DNA from: an uncultured Acetatifactor sp.
GTDB taxonomy: Bacteria > Bacillota > Clostridia > Lachnospirales > Lachnospiraceae
Length of the DNA: 64,000 nt
NCBI GenBank assembly: GCA_910584375.1
Contig: CAJUAH010000019.1
Location: 17,181-81,180 of the forward strand
Reading direction: 5' to 3'
In this document: positions 16,450 through 24,292 of the stretch, piece after piece
Layout: the number at the start of each line of letters is the position of its first letter
Position numbering within the stretch: position 1 is the first letter of the stretch
The notes under the pieces: model-generated
Seen by the model: only the letters and a program-made list of their open reading frames with translations
The model's database searches: none
What the model was told of the DNA's origin: nothing
Program-made: the position numbers and the translations under genes

Positions 16450-17067
16450 TCAACGGTAAAAACGAAATACGCCAAACACTTTTCCCAAAATCTGGCAATC
16501 ATCAACAATGATCGGCTCCATGGTATCGTTCTCAGGCTGCAGCCGCACATGTCCGTCCTCTCTGTAAAAAGTCTTGACTGTGGCGGAATCATCCACCAGT
16601 GCCACCACCATATCTCCGTTGGCGGCAGTGTTGCAGCAGTTGACAAATATGCGGTCTCCGTTGAAAATGCCGACATTGATCATGGAATCTCCCTTTACTT
16701 TTAATATGAAAGACTCGCCTCTGGGCACCACATCCGCCGGTATGGGAAAATACTCTTCAATATTTTCCTGGGCCAGAATCGGCTGTCCGGCCGCCACCTG
16801 TCCCACCACGGGAATACTTACCATCTCGGTGCGCACCATCTGAAAATTGTCGTCGCAGATCTCGATGGCTCTGGGCTTGGTAGGATCACGGCGGATATAT
16901 CCGTTCTTTTCCAGCGTTTCCAGATGGGAATGCACGGAAGAGGTGGACTTTAAATGCACCGTCTCACAGATCTCCCGGACTGTGGGCGGATAACCTTTTT
17001 TTAAGATCTCCTCCTTGATATAATCCAAAATTTCCTGCTGTTTACCTGTTATCTTGCCATAGCCCAT
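16450..17067 (-). CDS. lexA: SOS repressor LexA
   Basis: A 205-residue LexA. The N-terminal winged helix covers about 1-70. The self-cleavage site is Ala93-Gly94 in VGQVAAGQP, the nucleophile Ser128 in KGDSM and the general base Lys165 in SATVK. RecA-stimulated cleavage would release SOS promoters, including the divergent one at 17176. The start ATG 17067 has CGGAGG nine bases upstream. The earlier ATG at 17115 overlaps the -10 box and has no ribosome site, so I reject it. Confidence 0.96.
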   Translation of the reverse strand: MGYGKITGKQQEILDYIKEEILKKGYPPTVREICETVHLKSTSSVHSHLETLEKNGYIRRDPTKPRAIEICDDNFQMVRTEMVSIPVVGQVAAGQPILAQENIEEYFPIPADVVPRGESFILKVKGDSMINVGIFNGDRIFVNCCNTAANGDMVVALVDDSATVKTFYREDGHVRLQPENDTMEPIIVDDCQILGKVFGVFRFYR

Positions 17068-17115
17068 CCGAATGGTCCTCCGTTTCTCAAAAACTGTTTT
17101 CAGTGACTTTTTCAT

Positions 17116-17144
17116 ATTATAACATAGAAAATCTCAAAAAGCAA
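17116..17144 (-). promoter_or_regulatory. lexA promoter
   Basis: On the minus strand, TTGCTT (17139-17144), 17 bases, TATAAT (17116-17121). A loose inverted repeat AACATAT/ATATGTT overlaps its upstream edge at about 17144-17166. It could be a weak LexA site, but it does not match the compact box. Confidence 0.55.
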
Positions 17145-17175
17145 ACATATATTCCAAAAATATGTTCGATTCCGC

Positions 17176-17204
17176 TTGACAAAAGAATGTACGTTCGATA
17201 TAAT
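17176..17204 (+). promoter_or_regulatory. SOS promoter of the YneA-like gene
   Basis: A perfect TTGACA (17176-17181), 17-base spacer and perfect TATAAT (17199-17204). A LexA box fills the spacer and a second covers the start site, so the strong promoter should be silent until LexA is cleaved. Confidence 0.85.
17185..17196. promoter_or_regulatory. LexA box 1
   Basis: GAATGTACGTTC at 17185-17196 differs from the GAAC-N4-GTTC palindrome by one base. It lies between the -35 and -10 of the YneA-like promoter. Confidence 0.8.
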
Positions 17205-17213
17205 ATAGAAAAA

Positions 17214-17225
17214 GAACAAACGTTC
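17214..17225. promoter_or_regulatory. LexA box 2
   Basis: GAACAAACGTTC is an exact GAAC-N4-GTTC match. It lies ten bases after the -10, over the expected transcription start. Confidence 0.85.
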
Positions 17226-17309
17226 CGAACGGATTTTCTGGAGACAGGCACAAAAGCAATAAAATTGTAAATAAAATTCTAATAGAAGAAACAGACGGGA
17301 GGACTTGAG

Positions 17310-17693
17310 ATGAGCCGGACTGCATACATCACAGAGAGAGAACGAAAAAACTATCAGAGGAAGGTCAGAAGACAGCGGGAGATCCACCGCATATTCATAT
17401 TGGCAGGCATTACTTTTGTTCTGGTGCTTGCGTTCACGCTTTCCTACCATGCCCTGCTGGCCCACGCCAACACGGGATTGCAGGATATCTCCTACAAATA
17501 TTATACCAGTATTCAGATACAACCGGGAGATACTCTGTGGGAGCTTGCCGACCGATATGCCGACAGTGAACACTATGACAGCCATGCCCAATATATGGAA
17601 GAAGTCATTCGCATGAACCATTTGTCCGGAGAGAGAGTTTACGCCGGAGACTATCTGATTCTCCCATATTATTCAGACGAGTTTATACAGTAG
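17310..17693 (+). CDS. YneA-like SOS cell-division suppressor (TM plus LysM)
   Basis: A 127-residue protein with a basic cytoplasmic N-terminus (1-28), one transmembrane helix (about 29-50) and a LysM domain (about 67-120: IQIQPGDTLWELADRY to AGDYLILP). This matches Bacillus YneA in build and in position next to lexA. YneA delays septation during DNA damage. Two LexA boxes in its promoter support SOS control. The start ATG 17310 follows GGGAGGACTTGAG. Assigned by architecture and context, since YneA sequences diverge widely. Confidence 0.88.
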   Translation: MSRTAYITERERKNYQRKVRRQREIHRIFILAGITFVLVLAFTLSYHALLAHANTGLQDISYKYYTSIQIQPGDTLWELADRYADSEHYDSHAQYMEEVIRMNHLSGERVYAGDYLILPYYSDEFIQ

Positions 17694-17734
17694 GGGCTGC
17701 GCCTGACAAAATTTCACCCGAAAAGGAGTATGGA

Positions 17735-18424
17735 ATGACCGCTCATGACTTAATGATAAAGACAGATCATTATCTGATAAAAGGCGGAAAATTAAGCAAG
17801 GAGCAGCGGGCCGAAACAGTCAGTTTCCTGTTGGCAGCCCGAGATATACCCGCCGTTCGCTTTACGGATGTTCCCATTTCGGATAAAAGAAGAATGTATC
17901 CCCTGTTTTATATTCCACCGCAAAACGCCGGTAAAAAGCTTAAGACCATACTGGGCCAGACACCCAAAACACAGATTCTGTCCGCCAATATGTATGAGCT
18001 GGAGATCCTGCGTATATTGCATCTCCTTGCTCCGGATAACAGGGAAGTAACGGATATGATAAAGGATACCCATAAGCGTCTGAAGGCCACCTGTTTCGGA
18101 TATATGGACGACGGAGTGGGAGAGTGTTTTGACGCGTCGCTGGTGGTACTGCGTTTTATCACGGCGACGGCACAGGATGAAACGGAATGGATCCGGAGCA
18201 GGATAGACAACTATAACCGTCATTGCAAAGACAGAGAACGTCCATGGTATCCTCTGTGGTATTATTGGCTTTGTCTTTCCGAACTTCCCAGGGAAACAGC
18301 CGATTCCGAGATATTACGACACAGGGATGAAATGCGGAGACAGTACACTGTAAAAAGAGCCCCCCATCCCATTTGCCCTTATATATTGCAAAATATACTT
18401 GTAAAATACCCCCAATATTTCTGA
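17735..18424 (+). CDS. Conserved hypothetical protein, possible SOS-operon member
   Basis: A 229-residue soluble protein I do not recognise. It has no signal peptide or membrane helix and is mostly helical, with aromatic-rich stretches (PWYPLWYYWLCLSELP). It starts 42 bases after the YneA-like gene behind AAAAGGAG, with no terminator between, so it probably shares the LexA-controlled transcript. It ends 32 bases before the converging recombinase gene. Confidence 0.7.
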   Translation: MTAHDLMIKTDHYLIKGGKLSKEQRAETVSFLLAARDIPAVRFTDVPISDKRRMYPLFYIPPQNAGKKLKTILGQTPKTQILSANMYELEILRILHLLAPDNREVTDMIKDTHKRLKATCFGYMDDGVGECFDASLVVLRFITATAQDETEWIRSRIDNYNRHCKDRERPWYPLWYYWLCLSELPRETADSEILRHRDEMRRQYTVKRAPHPICPYILQNILVKYPQYF

Positions 18425-18455
18425 CAGCTATCCCTGAAGATCTATTCTCGCAGAT

Positions 18456-19523
18456 CTATTCCCGCAGTCTTACGGCATTAGCAGCTCTGCGACGGCGTTC
18501 ATCCTCCTGAGCCGCATAGTGCTTTCTGGTTGTATTTACGTCACTGTGTCCCAGCACATCGGCTACCAGATAGATATCCCCGGTTTCCTGATACAGAGCG
18601 GTGCCATAGGTGCTGCGCAGCTTATGAGGCGTGATTTTCTTGAGGGTTGTGACGCGGGAGGCGTATTTCTTCACCAGATTTTCCACGGAACGCACAGCCA
18701 TACGCCTGTTTTGCAGGGAGAGGAACAGCGCGTTTTCATGCCCTTGGGCAGGGATCATATGCTCCCGCTGTTCCAGATAGTCCAGCAGGGCGGTACCTAC
18801 CTCTTCTCCAAAATAGATGATGGCCTCCTTGCCTCCCTTTCGCAGAATGCGGATTCCATAGACGTCAAAATCCACATCCTGTATATCCAGCCCCACGCAT
18901 TCGGAAACGCGGATGCCGGTTCCCAATAGAAGAGTGATCAGAGCCACATCCCGCAGTTTGGTCTTTTTGTGATATTCCTGCTCCTTTTTGGTCAACTTTG
19001 TGCCGTCCTCAACCTGATCCAGCAGGATCGCTATCTCATTAGGCTCCAAACGAATGATCTCTTTTTCATGCTGCTTGGGAAGAGGAACCAGGGCCGCCGG
19101 GTTTTTCTCTATCTTTTCATTTTCAAAAAAGTAGTTGTAAAAACTTCTCAGTGAGGCGAGTTTACGGCTTTTTCCCCGCTCTTCATTGATGATATTTTTC
19201 CCGTCTTTCTGATACAGGGATACATATTCCAGATATTCCTCAATATCCTGCCGATTTAACATGTCCAGATATTCCAGGGGGATTTCGGAAATATTCAGTT
19301 TGGCGCAGGCGCTGTTTTTCTCGTGCAGAAACTCAAAGAACATGCGCAGATCATACGCGTAAGCCAGCCGGGTCCGGGCGGAAGTATACTGCTCGATCCC
19401 CCTGAAAAACTCTTTGCAAAAAGGGGGTAACTCTTCCAGAACAGCCCGCATTTTCAGGATATTCTGCATCTTTTGTTCCTCGTGATAACTGGGGGTTGAA
19501 CGGTCAGTTGCCAATGTTTTCAC
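18456..19523 (-). CDS. Tyrosine recombinase (XerC/XerD family)
   Basis: A 355-residue site-specific recombinase with an N-terminal SAM-like core-binding domain (about 35-140) and catalytic domain (about 160-345). The full active site is visible: Arg205 (GTGIRVSE), Lys near 232, His300 and Arg303 (HKLRST), His326 (LGHSDV) and Tyr336 (RKHY). The N-terminus is longer than in XerC/D. It could be the chromosome dimer resolvase or a lineage-specific integrase; no dif-like site was recognised. It starts with GTG at 19523 and overlaps the upstream ttcA-like gene by 20 bases, so the pair is coupled. Confidence 0.88.
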   Translation of the reverse strand: MKTLATDRSTPSYHEEQKMQNILKMRAVLEELPPFCKEFFRGIEQYTSARTRLAYAYDLRMFFEFLHEKNSACAKLNISEIPLEYLDMLNRQDIEEYLEYVSLYQKDGKNIINEERGKSRKLASLRSFYNYFFENEKIEKNPAALVPLPKQHEKEIIRLEPNEIAILLDQVEDGTKLTKKEQEYHKKTKLRDVALITLLLGTGIRVSECVGLDIQDVDFDVYGIRILRKGGKEAIIYFGEEVGTALLDYLEQREHMIPAQGHENALFLSLQNRRMAVRSVENLVKKYASRVTTLKKITPHKLRSTYGTALYQETGDIYLVADVLGHSDVNTTRKHYAAQEDERRRRAANAVRLRE

Positions 19524-20232
19524 TCCATCCTTTCAAGTTGCCTTTTTGTATGGCTGTAAACATACGTTCCTTTACGCCGGGATTTTCCCGGTTCAGCTGC
19601 CGGAGCAGATTTTTTACATATTCCCGTCTTGTATTGCCGTCGGCCGGGCATGGACTTTTGACTACCGGAACATCATACTTATGTACAAACCCCACCACGT
19701 CCGCCTCGTTCATATACATCAGCGGCCGTATAACGGTCAATTCCATGCGGTCTAAGTAGGTCACGGGAGCAAAGGTATGAAAACGTCCCTCATAGAGCAG
19801 GGAGAGCAGCATGGTTTCCACCACGTCATCTTTGTGATGGGCGTAAGCCACCTTGTTACAGCCTGCGGCCTTTATGGCGTTGTTCAAAGCTCCCTTACGC
19901 ATTTTAGCGCACAGAGCGCAGGGATTGTCCTCCTGACGCTTTTCAAATACCACCTGGGCTATATCGGTCTGTACAACCGTATATTCAACCTTAAGACTCT
20001 CACACAGTTCCCGTATTCTGTCCAGATTCAAATTCTCAAAGCCCAGATCCACTGTTACCGCACGGATGGAAAAGGTTTTGGGATAGAACCGCATAAGGCC
20101 GTGGAGAGCATAGAGCAGCGTCAGGGAATCTTTTCCTCCGGATATTCCCACGGCGATTCTGTCGCCTTCCCCGATCATATGATAATCGTCTATGGCCCGA
20201 CGGACATAGCTCATTACCTGCTGTAATTTCAT
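19504..20232 (-). CDS. ttcA: TtcA-family tRNA 2-thiocytidine biosynthesis protein
   Basis: A 242-residue PP-loop ATPase. The SGGKDS loop (31-36) activates the target base with ATP. The Cys pair in NPCALC (105, 108) and a later Cys in KSPCPADG fit the iron-sulfur cluster ligands of TtcA-type thiolases. It should thiolate a cytidine (C32) or a related base in tRNA. The start ATG 20232 has GGAGAAACAATCT before it. It is co-transcribed with the downstream recombinase, an unrelated function, probably for expression only. Confidence 0.88.
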   Translation of the reverse strand: MKLQQVMSYVRRAIDDYHMIGEGDRIAVGISGGKDSLTLLYALHGLMRFYPKTFSIRAVTVDLGFENLNLDRIRELCESLKVEYTVVQTDIAQVVFEKRQEDNPCALCAKMRKGALNNAIKAAGCNKVAYAHHKDDVVETMLLSLLYEGRFHTFAPVTYLDRMELTVIRPLMYMNEADVVGFVHKYDVPVVKSPCPADGNTRREYVKNLLRQLNRENPGVKERMFTAIQKGNLKGWSENIGN

Positions 20233-20260
20233 AGATTGTTTCTCCTTCTCATATAAAGCT

Positions 20261-20289
20261 ATTTTACCTTTTTTTTATGTTGGAAACAA
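20261..20289 (-). promoter_or_regulatory. Promoter for the ttcA-recombinase pair
   Basis: On the minus strand, TTGTTT (20284-20289), 17 bases, TAAAAT (20261-20266), 29 bases before the start codon. Confidence 0.5.
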
Positions 20290-20321
20290 TGGTTTTCTTA
20301 CTTTTTTCGGTTAAATTCCTC

Positions 20322-20350
20322 TTGTTATATATCTTAAATAAGTGTATTAT
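20322..20350 (+). promoter_or_regulatory. Promoter for the AI-2E family permease gene
   Basis: TTGTTA (20322-20327), 17 bases, TATTAT (20345-20350), divergent from the ttcA promoter. Confidence 0.5.
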
Positions 20351-20399
20351 AAGTGGGGGGGAAAAATAAGGTTATCATATATGAAGGAATGAGGTTAAA

Positions 20400-21911
20400 A
20401 TGAAGATCAAGTGGAAAAATCAGTACGTTAAATGGGGATTGACCGCGCTGTTGGTGATCGTGGGGAGCATTATGTTTTATTATCTGCTTTTCCATTCGTC
20501 CAATATCAAATTGGCCTTTAATACCATAGTGGGGATTATGATGCCGGTGGTATTTGGTTTTATACTGGCGTATCTGCTGACTCCTGTTTTGAACAGTATC
20601 GAGCAGAAGATACTGTATCCTCTCAGAAAAATCCTGAAACTGAAGGAAGGTCCCAAGACGGCGCAAAGAACCCGTATGCTGGGAGTGCTGACTACGGCTC
20701 TGTTATTCTATCTGGTCATCCATCTTCTGGTGAGTATGCTGGTATCTCAGATCGTGCCCAGCATCCAGAACATCGTTTCTAATTTTGATACTTATATGAC
20801 AAACTTTACCAATTGGATGAATCAGCTGCTGGCCGACAATCCGGATATCAAGGACTATGCCATCGGCCTGATCAATCGCTATTCGGAGGAACTGGAGCGC
20901 TTTCTGAATGAGACTGTTCTGACCAAGTCCAGCGAGCTGATCAAGACCGTGTCCCTGAGCGTGCTTGGGATCTTTAAGACGCTTTGGAATTTTGTCATCG
21001 GATTTATCATATCCATATATATTCTGGGAAGCAAAGAGAAATTCGCGGTTCAGGCCAAAAAATTGGTATATGCTCTTTTTCATACCGACACCGCCAATGT
21101 GATTATCAACAACTTCAGATTTGCGCACAATACCTTTATCGGTTTTATCAGCGGCAAGATCCTGGATTCGCTGATCATCGGGATGCTGTGTCTGATCGGA
21201 ACCACGCTGCTGCAAACGCCTTATGCGGCGCTGATCAGCGTCATCATCGGAGTGACCAACATTATCCCCTTTTTCGGCCCCTTTTTAGGCGCTGTTCCCA
21301 GCGCGGTGCTGATCCTGGTAGTAGATCCCATGCATCCGCTCAACTGTGTATATTTTGTGATTTTTATCCTGGTCCTTCAGCAGGTGGACGGTAATCTGAT
21401 CGGCCCCAAGATTCTGGGAGATTCCACTGGTCTGTCCGGTTTCTGGGTGATATTTGCCATTACTTTGTTCGGCGGTCTCTTCAATGTACTGGGCATGATC
21501 GTGGGAGTCCCGATCTTTGCGATCATCTATGCGGCAGTGAGATCATATGTCAACTCGGCTCTGGTAAAAAATAAGATGCCGATAAAGAGCAGTGTCTATG
21601 AAAATATAGAATGTGTGGACGAGGCGGGGATCCACAGTATAGACAATCTGGAACGCTGTAGGCTTATCAAGACAAAAAATCTTGAAAAGAAAGAGCGCAA
21701 AAAGAACGATATTGAGGAACATGACGAATACAGCAAAGAACCGCTGATTTCCGGTATGCGTTTTATCAGCAATGGAGCGGAATGGAAGAGAAGAGTGCCC
21801 GTGCGCTGGGACGATGCCGATGCGATCGCGCGGGATGATTTGGCGGAGAATATACGCGACACGGCGGCGAAAAAGGATACAAATATAGCATATGAGGCGG
21901 GAGAGGAGTAG
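20400..21911 (+). CDS. AI-2E transporter family (PerM/YdiK-like) membrane protein
   Basis: A 503-residue polytopic protein with about eight hydrophobic segments in two groups (about 11-65 and 90-120, then 195-385). The GVTNIIPFFGPFLGAVPS loop and the QQVDGNLIGPKILGDSTGLS block are typical of the family, named as landmarks only. Family members are reported as autoinducer-2 exporters or ion antiporters; the substrate here is unknown. The last 110 or so residues (about 390-503) form a charged cytoplasmic tail not found in short family members. dtd follows ten bases later. Confidence 0.88.
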   Translation: MKIKWKNQYVKWGLTALLVIVGSIMFYYLLFHSSNIKLAFNTIVGIMMPVVFGFILAYLLTPVLNSIEQKILYPLRKILKLKEGPKTAQRTRMLGVLTTALLFYLVIHLLVSMLVSQIVPSIQNIVSNFDTYMTNFTNWMNQLLADNPDIKDYAIGLINRYSEELERFLNETVLTKSSELIKTVSLSVLGIFKTLWNFVIGFIISIYILGSKEKFAVQAKKLVYALFHTDTANVIINNFRFAHNTFIGFISGKILDSLIIGMLCLIGTTLLQTPYAALISVIIGVTNIIPFFGPFLGAVPSAVLILVVDPMHPLNCVYFVIFILVLQQVDGNLIGPKILGDSTGLSGFWVIFAITLFGGLFNVLGMIVGVPIFAIIYAAVRSYVNSALVKNKMPIKSSVYENIECVDEAGIHSIDNLERCRLIKTKNLEKKERKKNDIEEHDEYSKEPLISGMRFISNGAEWKRRVPVRWDDADAIARDDLAENIRDTAAKKDTNIAYEAGEE

Positions 21912-21921
21912 CAAAAGAGTT

Positions 21922-22386
21922 ATGCGATTTGTTATACAGAGAGTGACACAGGCCAGCGTAACGATAGATCAGCATCTAGTAGGTAGCATAGAAAAAGGTT
22001 TTCTGGTCTTGATCGGCGTAAACCATGAGGACACACAGGCCATAGCCGATAAGATGCTTAAAAAGCTATTGGGACTGAGGATATTTGAGGACCAAAACGG
22101 CAAAACCAATCTGTCCCTGCATGATGTGGACGGCAGTCTGCTCCTAGTATCGCAGTTTACTCTCTATGCCGATTGTCGCAAGGGAAACCGCCCCTCCTTT
22201 ATCAATGCGGGCGCTCCGGATATGGCTGAAAATCTGTATCAATATATCATAGAGCAATGCCGCCGCCAGTTCCCTGACGCACCGGAAAAAGTTCAGCACG
22301 GCAGTTTCGGGGCCGACATGAAAGTATCTCTGCTAAACGACGGTCCCTTTACCATCATATTGGACTCTGACAACCTTGGCATATAA
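21922..22386 (+). CDS. dtd: D-aminoacyl-tRNA deacylase
   Basis: A 154-residue Dtd that hydrolyses D-amino acids wrongly charged to tRNA. It begins MRFVIQRVTQASV, the family start, at ATG 21922; the frame opens inside the previous gene at 21892, but that start is not supported. The active-site segment SQFTLYADCRKGNRPSF is intact, as are the C-terminal MKVSLLNDGPFT residues. It is likely co-transcribed with the permease gene. Confidence 0.95.
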   Translation: MRFVIQRVTQASVTIDQHLVGSIEKGFLVLIGVNHEDTQAIADKMLKKLLGLRIFEDQNGKTNLSLHDVDGSLLLVSQFTLYADCRKGNRPSFINAGAPDMAENLYQYIIEQCRRQFPDAPEKVQHGSFGADMKVSLLNDGPFTIILDSDNLGI

Positions 22387-22389
22387 AGC

Positions 22390-22427
22390 GCGACACTTCG
22401 TGAAATTGACATTTCACGAAGTGTCGC
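22390..22427. terminator. 17-bp perfect hairpin between dtd and hicB
   Basis: GCGACACTTCGTGAAAT (22390-22406) pairs without mismatch with ATTTCACGAAGTGTCGC (22411-22427) around TGAC. It lies between two converging genes, so a bidirectional transcription stop is likely. Neither side has a clear T tract, so it may instead be a barrier or a palindromic repeat copy. Confidence 0.6.
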
Positions 22428-22437
22428 ACACATAATA

Positions 22438-22863
22438 TTATCGAGTCTGTACTTTAGCGAGTAATGCCTCTTGTAATACCTGTGAAAAGTTGATGTTCAT
22501 TTCTGAAGCAGCAGTGTTAAGCCATGCCGGAATGGTTAGCGTCTTTTTTACAGATTTGAAATGTTCTTTCGCATAAACCTCAACATCTACGGAAACTAAA
22601 TTTACAAAGGATTCTTCTGAATTTTCTACAATTTCCAGTTCTTTTGAAATCAATGGCAGATCAATGGCATTGATTGGCGAAGGATCAGGAAAAGGGATGC
22701 CATCTTGTTTGAGCCAGTGAAGTCGTCCGGCCAGACAATCTATTGCCATAGCCATAGCCTCGTCTATTGTTTCACCACAGGTGGCCAAATTCTCCAAATC
22801 GGGAAAAATTACGGAATAGCCATTTTCTTCTTTGAAGAAACAAGCTGGGTAGATGGATAACAT
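22438..22863 (-). CDS. hicB: HicB-type antitoxin
   Basis: A 141-residue HicB. The N-terminal partial RNase-H-like fold (YPACFFKEENGYSVIFPDL, then GETIDEAMAMAIDCL) binds the toxin. The C-terminal LTIPAWLNTAASEMNINFSQVLQ part is a ribbon-helix-helix-like DNA-binding segment, noted by its ends only. It follows hicA by 37 bases with a strong AGGAGGTG site at the ATG (22863), so antitoxin should be made in excess and feed back on the hicA promoter. Confidence 0.92.
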   Translation of the reverse strand: MLSIYPACFFKEENGYSVIFPDLENLATCGETIDEAMAMAIDCLAGRLHWLKQDGIPFPDPSPINAIDLPLISKELEIVENSEESFVNLVSVDVEVYAKEHFKSVKKTLTIPAWLNTAASEMNINFSQVLQEALLAKVQTR

Positions 22864-22900
22864 ATTAAGTACACCTCCTGTCTAAAATGGGACATGATGA

Positions 22901-23089
22901 TCATTTTATTCCTGCCTGTTTTTTAATACTGTTTTCTGTACCTTTTGTAAGATCTTTATTGTGGAATGGGATTGTAACCTTGCCGATTTTTGTGGGGTGT
23001 ACATAATTTTTATGTGAGCCCTCCTGGTTCTTAAATGTCCAGCCATCCGCAAGGATTAGCTTTTCCAATTCCCTTGGTTTCATTGGCAT
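22901..23089 (-). CDS. hicA: HicA-type mRNA interferase toxin
   Basis: A 62-residue double-stranded-RNA-binding-fold toxin. The catalytic histidine is in the EGSHKNYVHP motif (about residues 24-33), followed by TIPFHNKDLTKGT, both typical of HicA. It cleaves translated mRNAs when not bound by HicB. The ATG 23089 follows AAGGAG. Toxin-first order is the usual hicAB arrangement. Confidence 0.93.
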   Translation of the reverse strand: MPMKPRELEKLILADGWTFKNQEGSHKNYVHPTKIGKVTIPFHNKDLTKGTENSIKKQAGIK

Positions 23090-23116
23090 ATAAAAGTTTT
23101 CTCCTTAATTTTTTTT

Positions 23117-23145
23117 AGGATAGCATGAAAAACGCCGGAAATCAA
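23117..23145 (-). promoter_or_regulatory. hicAB promoter
   Basis: On the minus strand, TTGATT (23140-23145), 17 bases, TATCCT (23117-23122) with an extended TGC before the -10. Confidence 0.5.
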
Positions 23146-23236
23146 AATAACAGACATTTGACGGCAACTATTCGTTAAACTTGTCTTTTGCGCATAGTTA
23201 GATGTGGAAGTCTTACTTCTCTTTTTCAGAACTCTT

Positions 23237-23476
23237 TTACATATCCTGTCGCAGATTTTTCAGTTTTTCAAACAATTCCAGATCATCCGCAGTGATCTGG
23301 ATATTGGTCTGCAGTTCCTGGCCGTCCGCAGTGATCACTTTGCACTCCATAATGGTGCCTTCCTGTATACCGGCCCTTGTAAAAGCTTTTGCAAACTGGA
23401 GGAATTTTGGATGATTGTCCTTAAACTTATCAAAATCCCCTTTGAGTCCCAATAATGCCATCGGGTTTATGCTCAT
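23237..23476 (-). CDS. Small conserved hypothetical protein
   Basis: A 79-residue soluble, mostly helical protein that I cannot name. The middle (IQEGTIMECKVITADGQELQTNIQI) is a beta-rich section flanked by helices, without catalytic motifs. It has a GAGGTGATAAATAT ribosome site and lies 34 bases downstream of thrH in the same direction, so the two may share a transcript. Confidence 0.6.
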   Translation of the reverse strand: MSINPMALLGLKGDFDKFKDNHPKFLQFAKAFTRAGIQEGTIMECKVITADGQELQTNIQITADDLELFEKLKNLRQDM

Positions 23477-23510
23477 ATATTTATCACCTCGTAACTTACA
23501 ATGAAAGTCT

Positions 23511-24116
23511 TCAGTCCGCCATGGCCTGTTTGATCGCAGCCATCAGTTCCTCATAGGTTTCGTATGCAGGCAGATGGGGATTGTCCGCTTTGATCCTGTC
23601 CGTGCTTTTAAACAAAAATCCTGCCTTGCTCGCCTTTATCATTCCCAGGTCATTATAACTGTCGCCGCTGGCTATCGTCTCATATCCGATAGACTGTAAC
23701 GCTTTAACCGTAGCCAGCTTGGACTCGGCAATCCGCATCTTAAAGCCGGTAATCTCTCCGCTTTCCGCCACTTCCAGAGAATTGCAGAATATGGTGGGCC
23801 ATCCCAGCTTTTGCATGAGCGGACTGGCAAACTGTGTGAAGGTGTCGCTGATAATGATCACCTGGGTTATGGAACGCAGCTCGTCCAAAAATTCTTTTGC
23901 GCCGGGGATGGGATCGATCTTTGCGATGGTCTCCTGGATTTCTTTCAGTCCCAGCTTATGCTCTTTCAGGATGGCCAGCCGCCATCTCATCAGTTTTTCA
24001 TAGTCCGGTTCGTCCCGGGTAGTTCTTTTCAGTTCGGGTATTCCGCTGGCCTGGGCAAAAGCAATCCATATTTCCGGCACCAGCACTCCCTCCAGATCTA
24101 AACAGGTAATATACAT
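23511..24116 (-). CDS. thrH: ThrH-type phosphoserine phosphatase / homoserine phosphotransferase
   Basis: A 201-residue HAD-superfamily enzyme. The start CLDLEGVLVPEIWIAFA is the ThrH form of HAD motif I, with Glu replacing the second Asp. Motif II is IIISDTF and motif IV is GDSYNDLGM. ThrH hydrolyses phosphoserine and can pass the phosphate to homoserine. No threonine or serine genes are adjacent. The length and the whole N-terminus follow ThrH rather than SerB. Confidence 0.9.
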   Translation of the reverse strand: MYITCLDLEGVLVPEIWIAFAQASGIPELKRTTRDEPDYEKLMRWRLAILKEHKLGLKEIQETIAKIDPIPGAKEFLDELRSITQVIIISDTFTQFASPLMQKLGWPTIFCNSLEVAESGEITGFKMRIAESKLATVKALQSIGYETIASGDSYNDLGMIKASKAGFLFKSTDRIKADNPHLPAYETYEELMAAIKQAMAD

Positions 24117-24226
24117 TTATTCTTCCTCCATGATCTTTTCATTCTTGGCAGCGCTGCCAAGGCCGCGCGACACATTTATACAATTATACATCAGTATCGA
24201 AGGTTCCACAATAGAGAAAATGCACA

Positions 24227-24268
24227 ACGGAGGGATGCGATCGGCAAAGGCCAGCCACATCCCTCCGT
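24227..24268 (-). terminator. Hairpin downstream of the lipoprotein gene
   Basis: ACGGAGGGATG (24227-24237) pairs perfectly with CATCCCTCCGT (24258-24268). It lies 25 bases after the lipoprotein stop. The T tract is weak, so it is a probable, not certain, terminator. A second palindrome, CTTGGCAGCGCTGCCAAG, lies at about 24145-24162. Confidence 0.5.
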
Positions 24269-24292
24269 AATATTGCTTTTTCTTCTCTGTTT

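Noticed and set aside
17068..17115. Longer lexA start at ATG 17115
   Set aside because: It sits on the -10 box and has no ribosome site; ATG 17067 has a good one and gives the normal length.
18425..18470. Tandem AGATCTATTCYCGC duplication after the recombinase stop as a dif or attachment site
   Set aside because: It has only two 15-base direct units and none of the 11-6-11 inverted arrangement of Xer sites.
24145..24162. Palindrome CTTGGCAGCGCTGCCAAG as an operator
   Set aside because: It is downstream of the lipoprotein gene and upstream of nothing; a minor terminator or chance palindrome is more likely.
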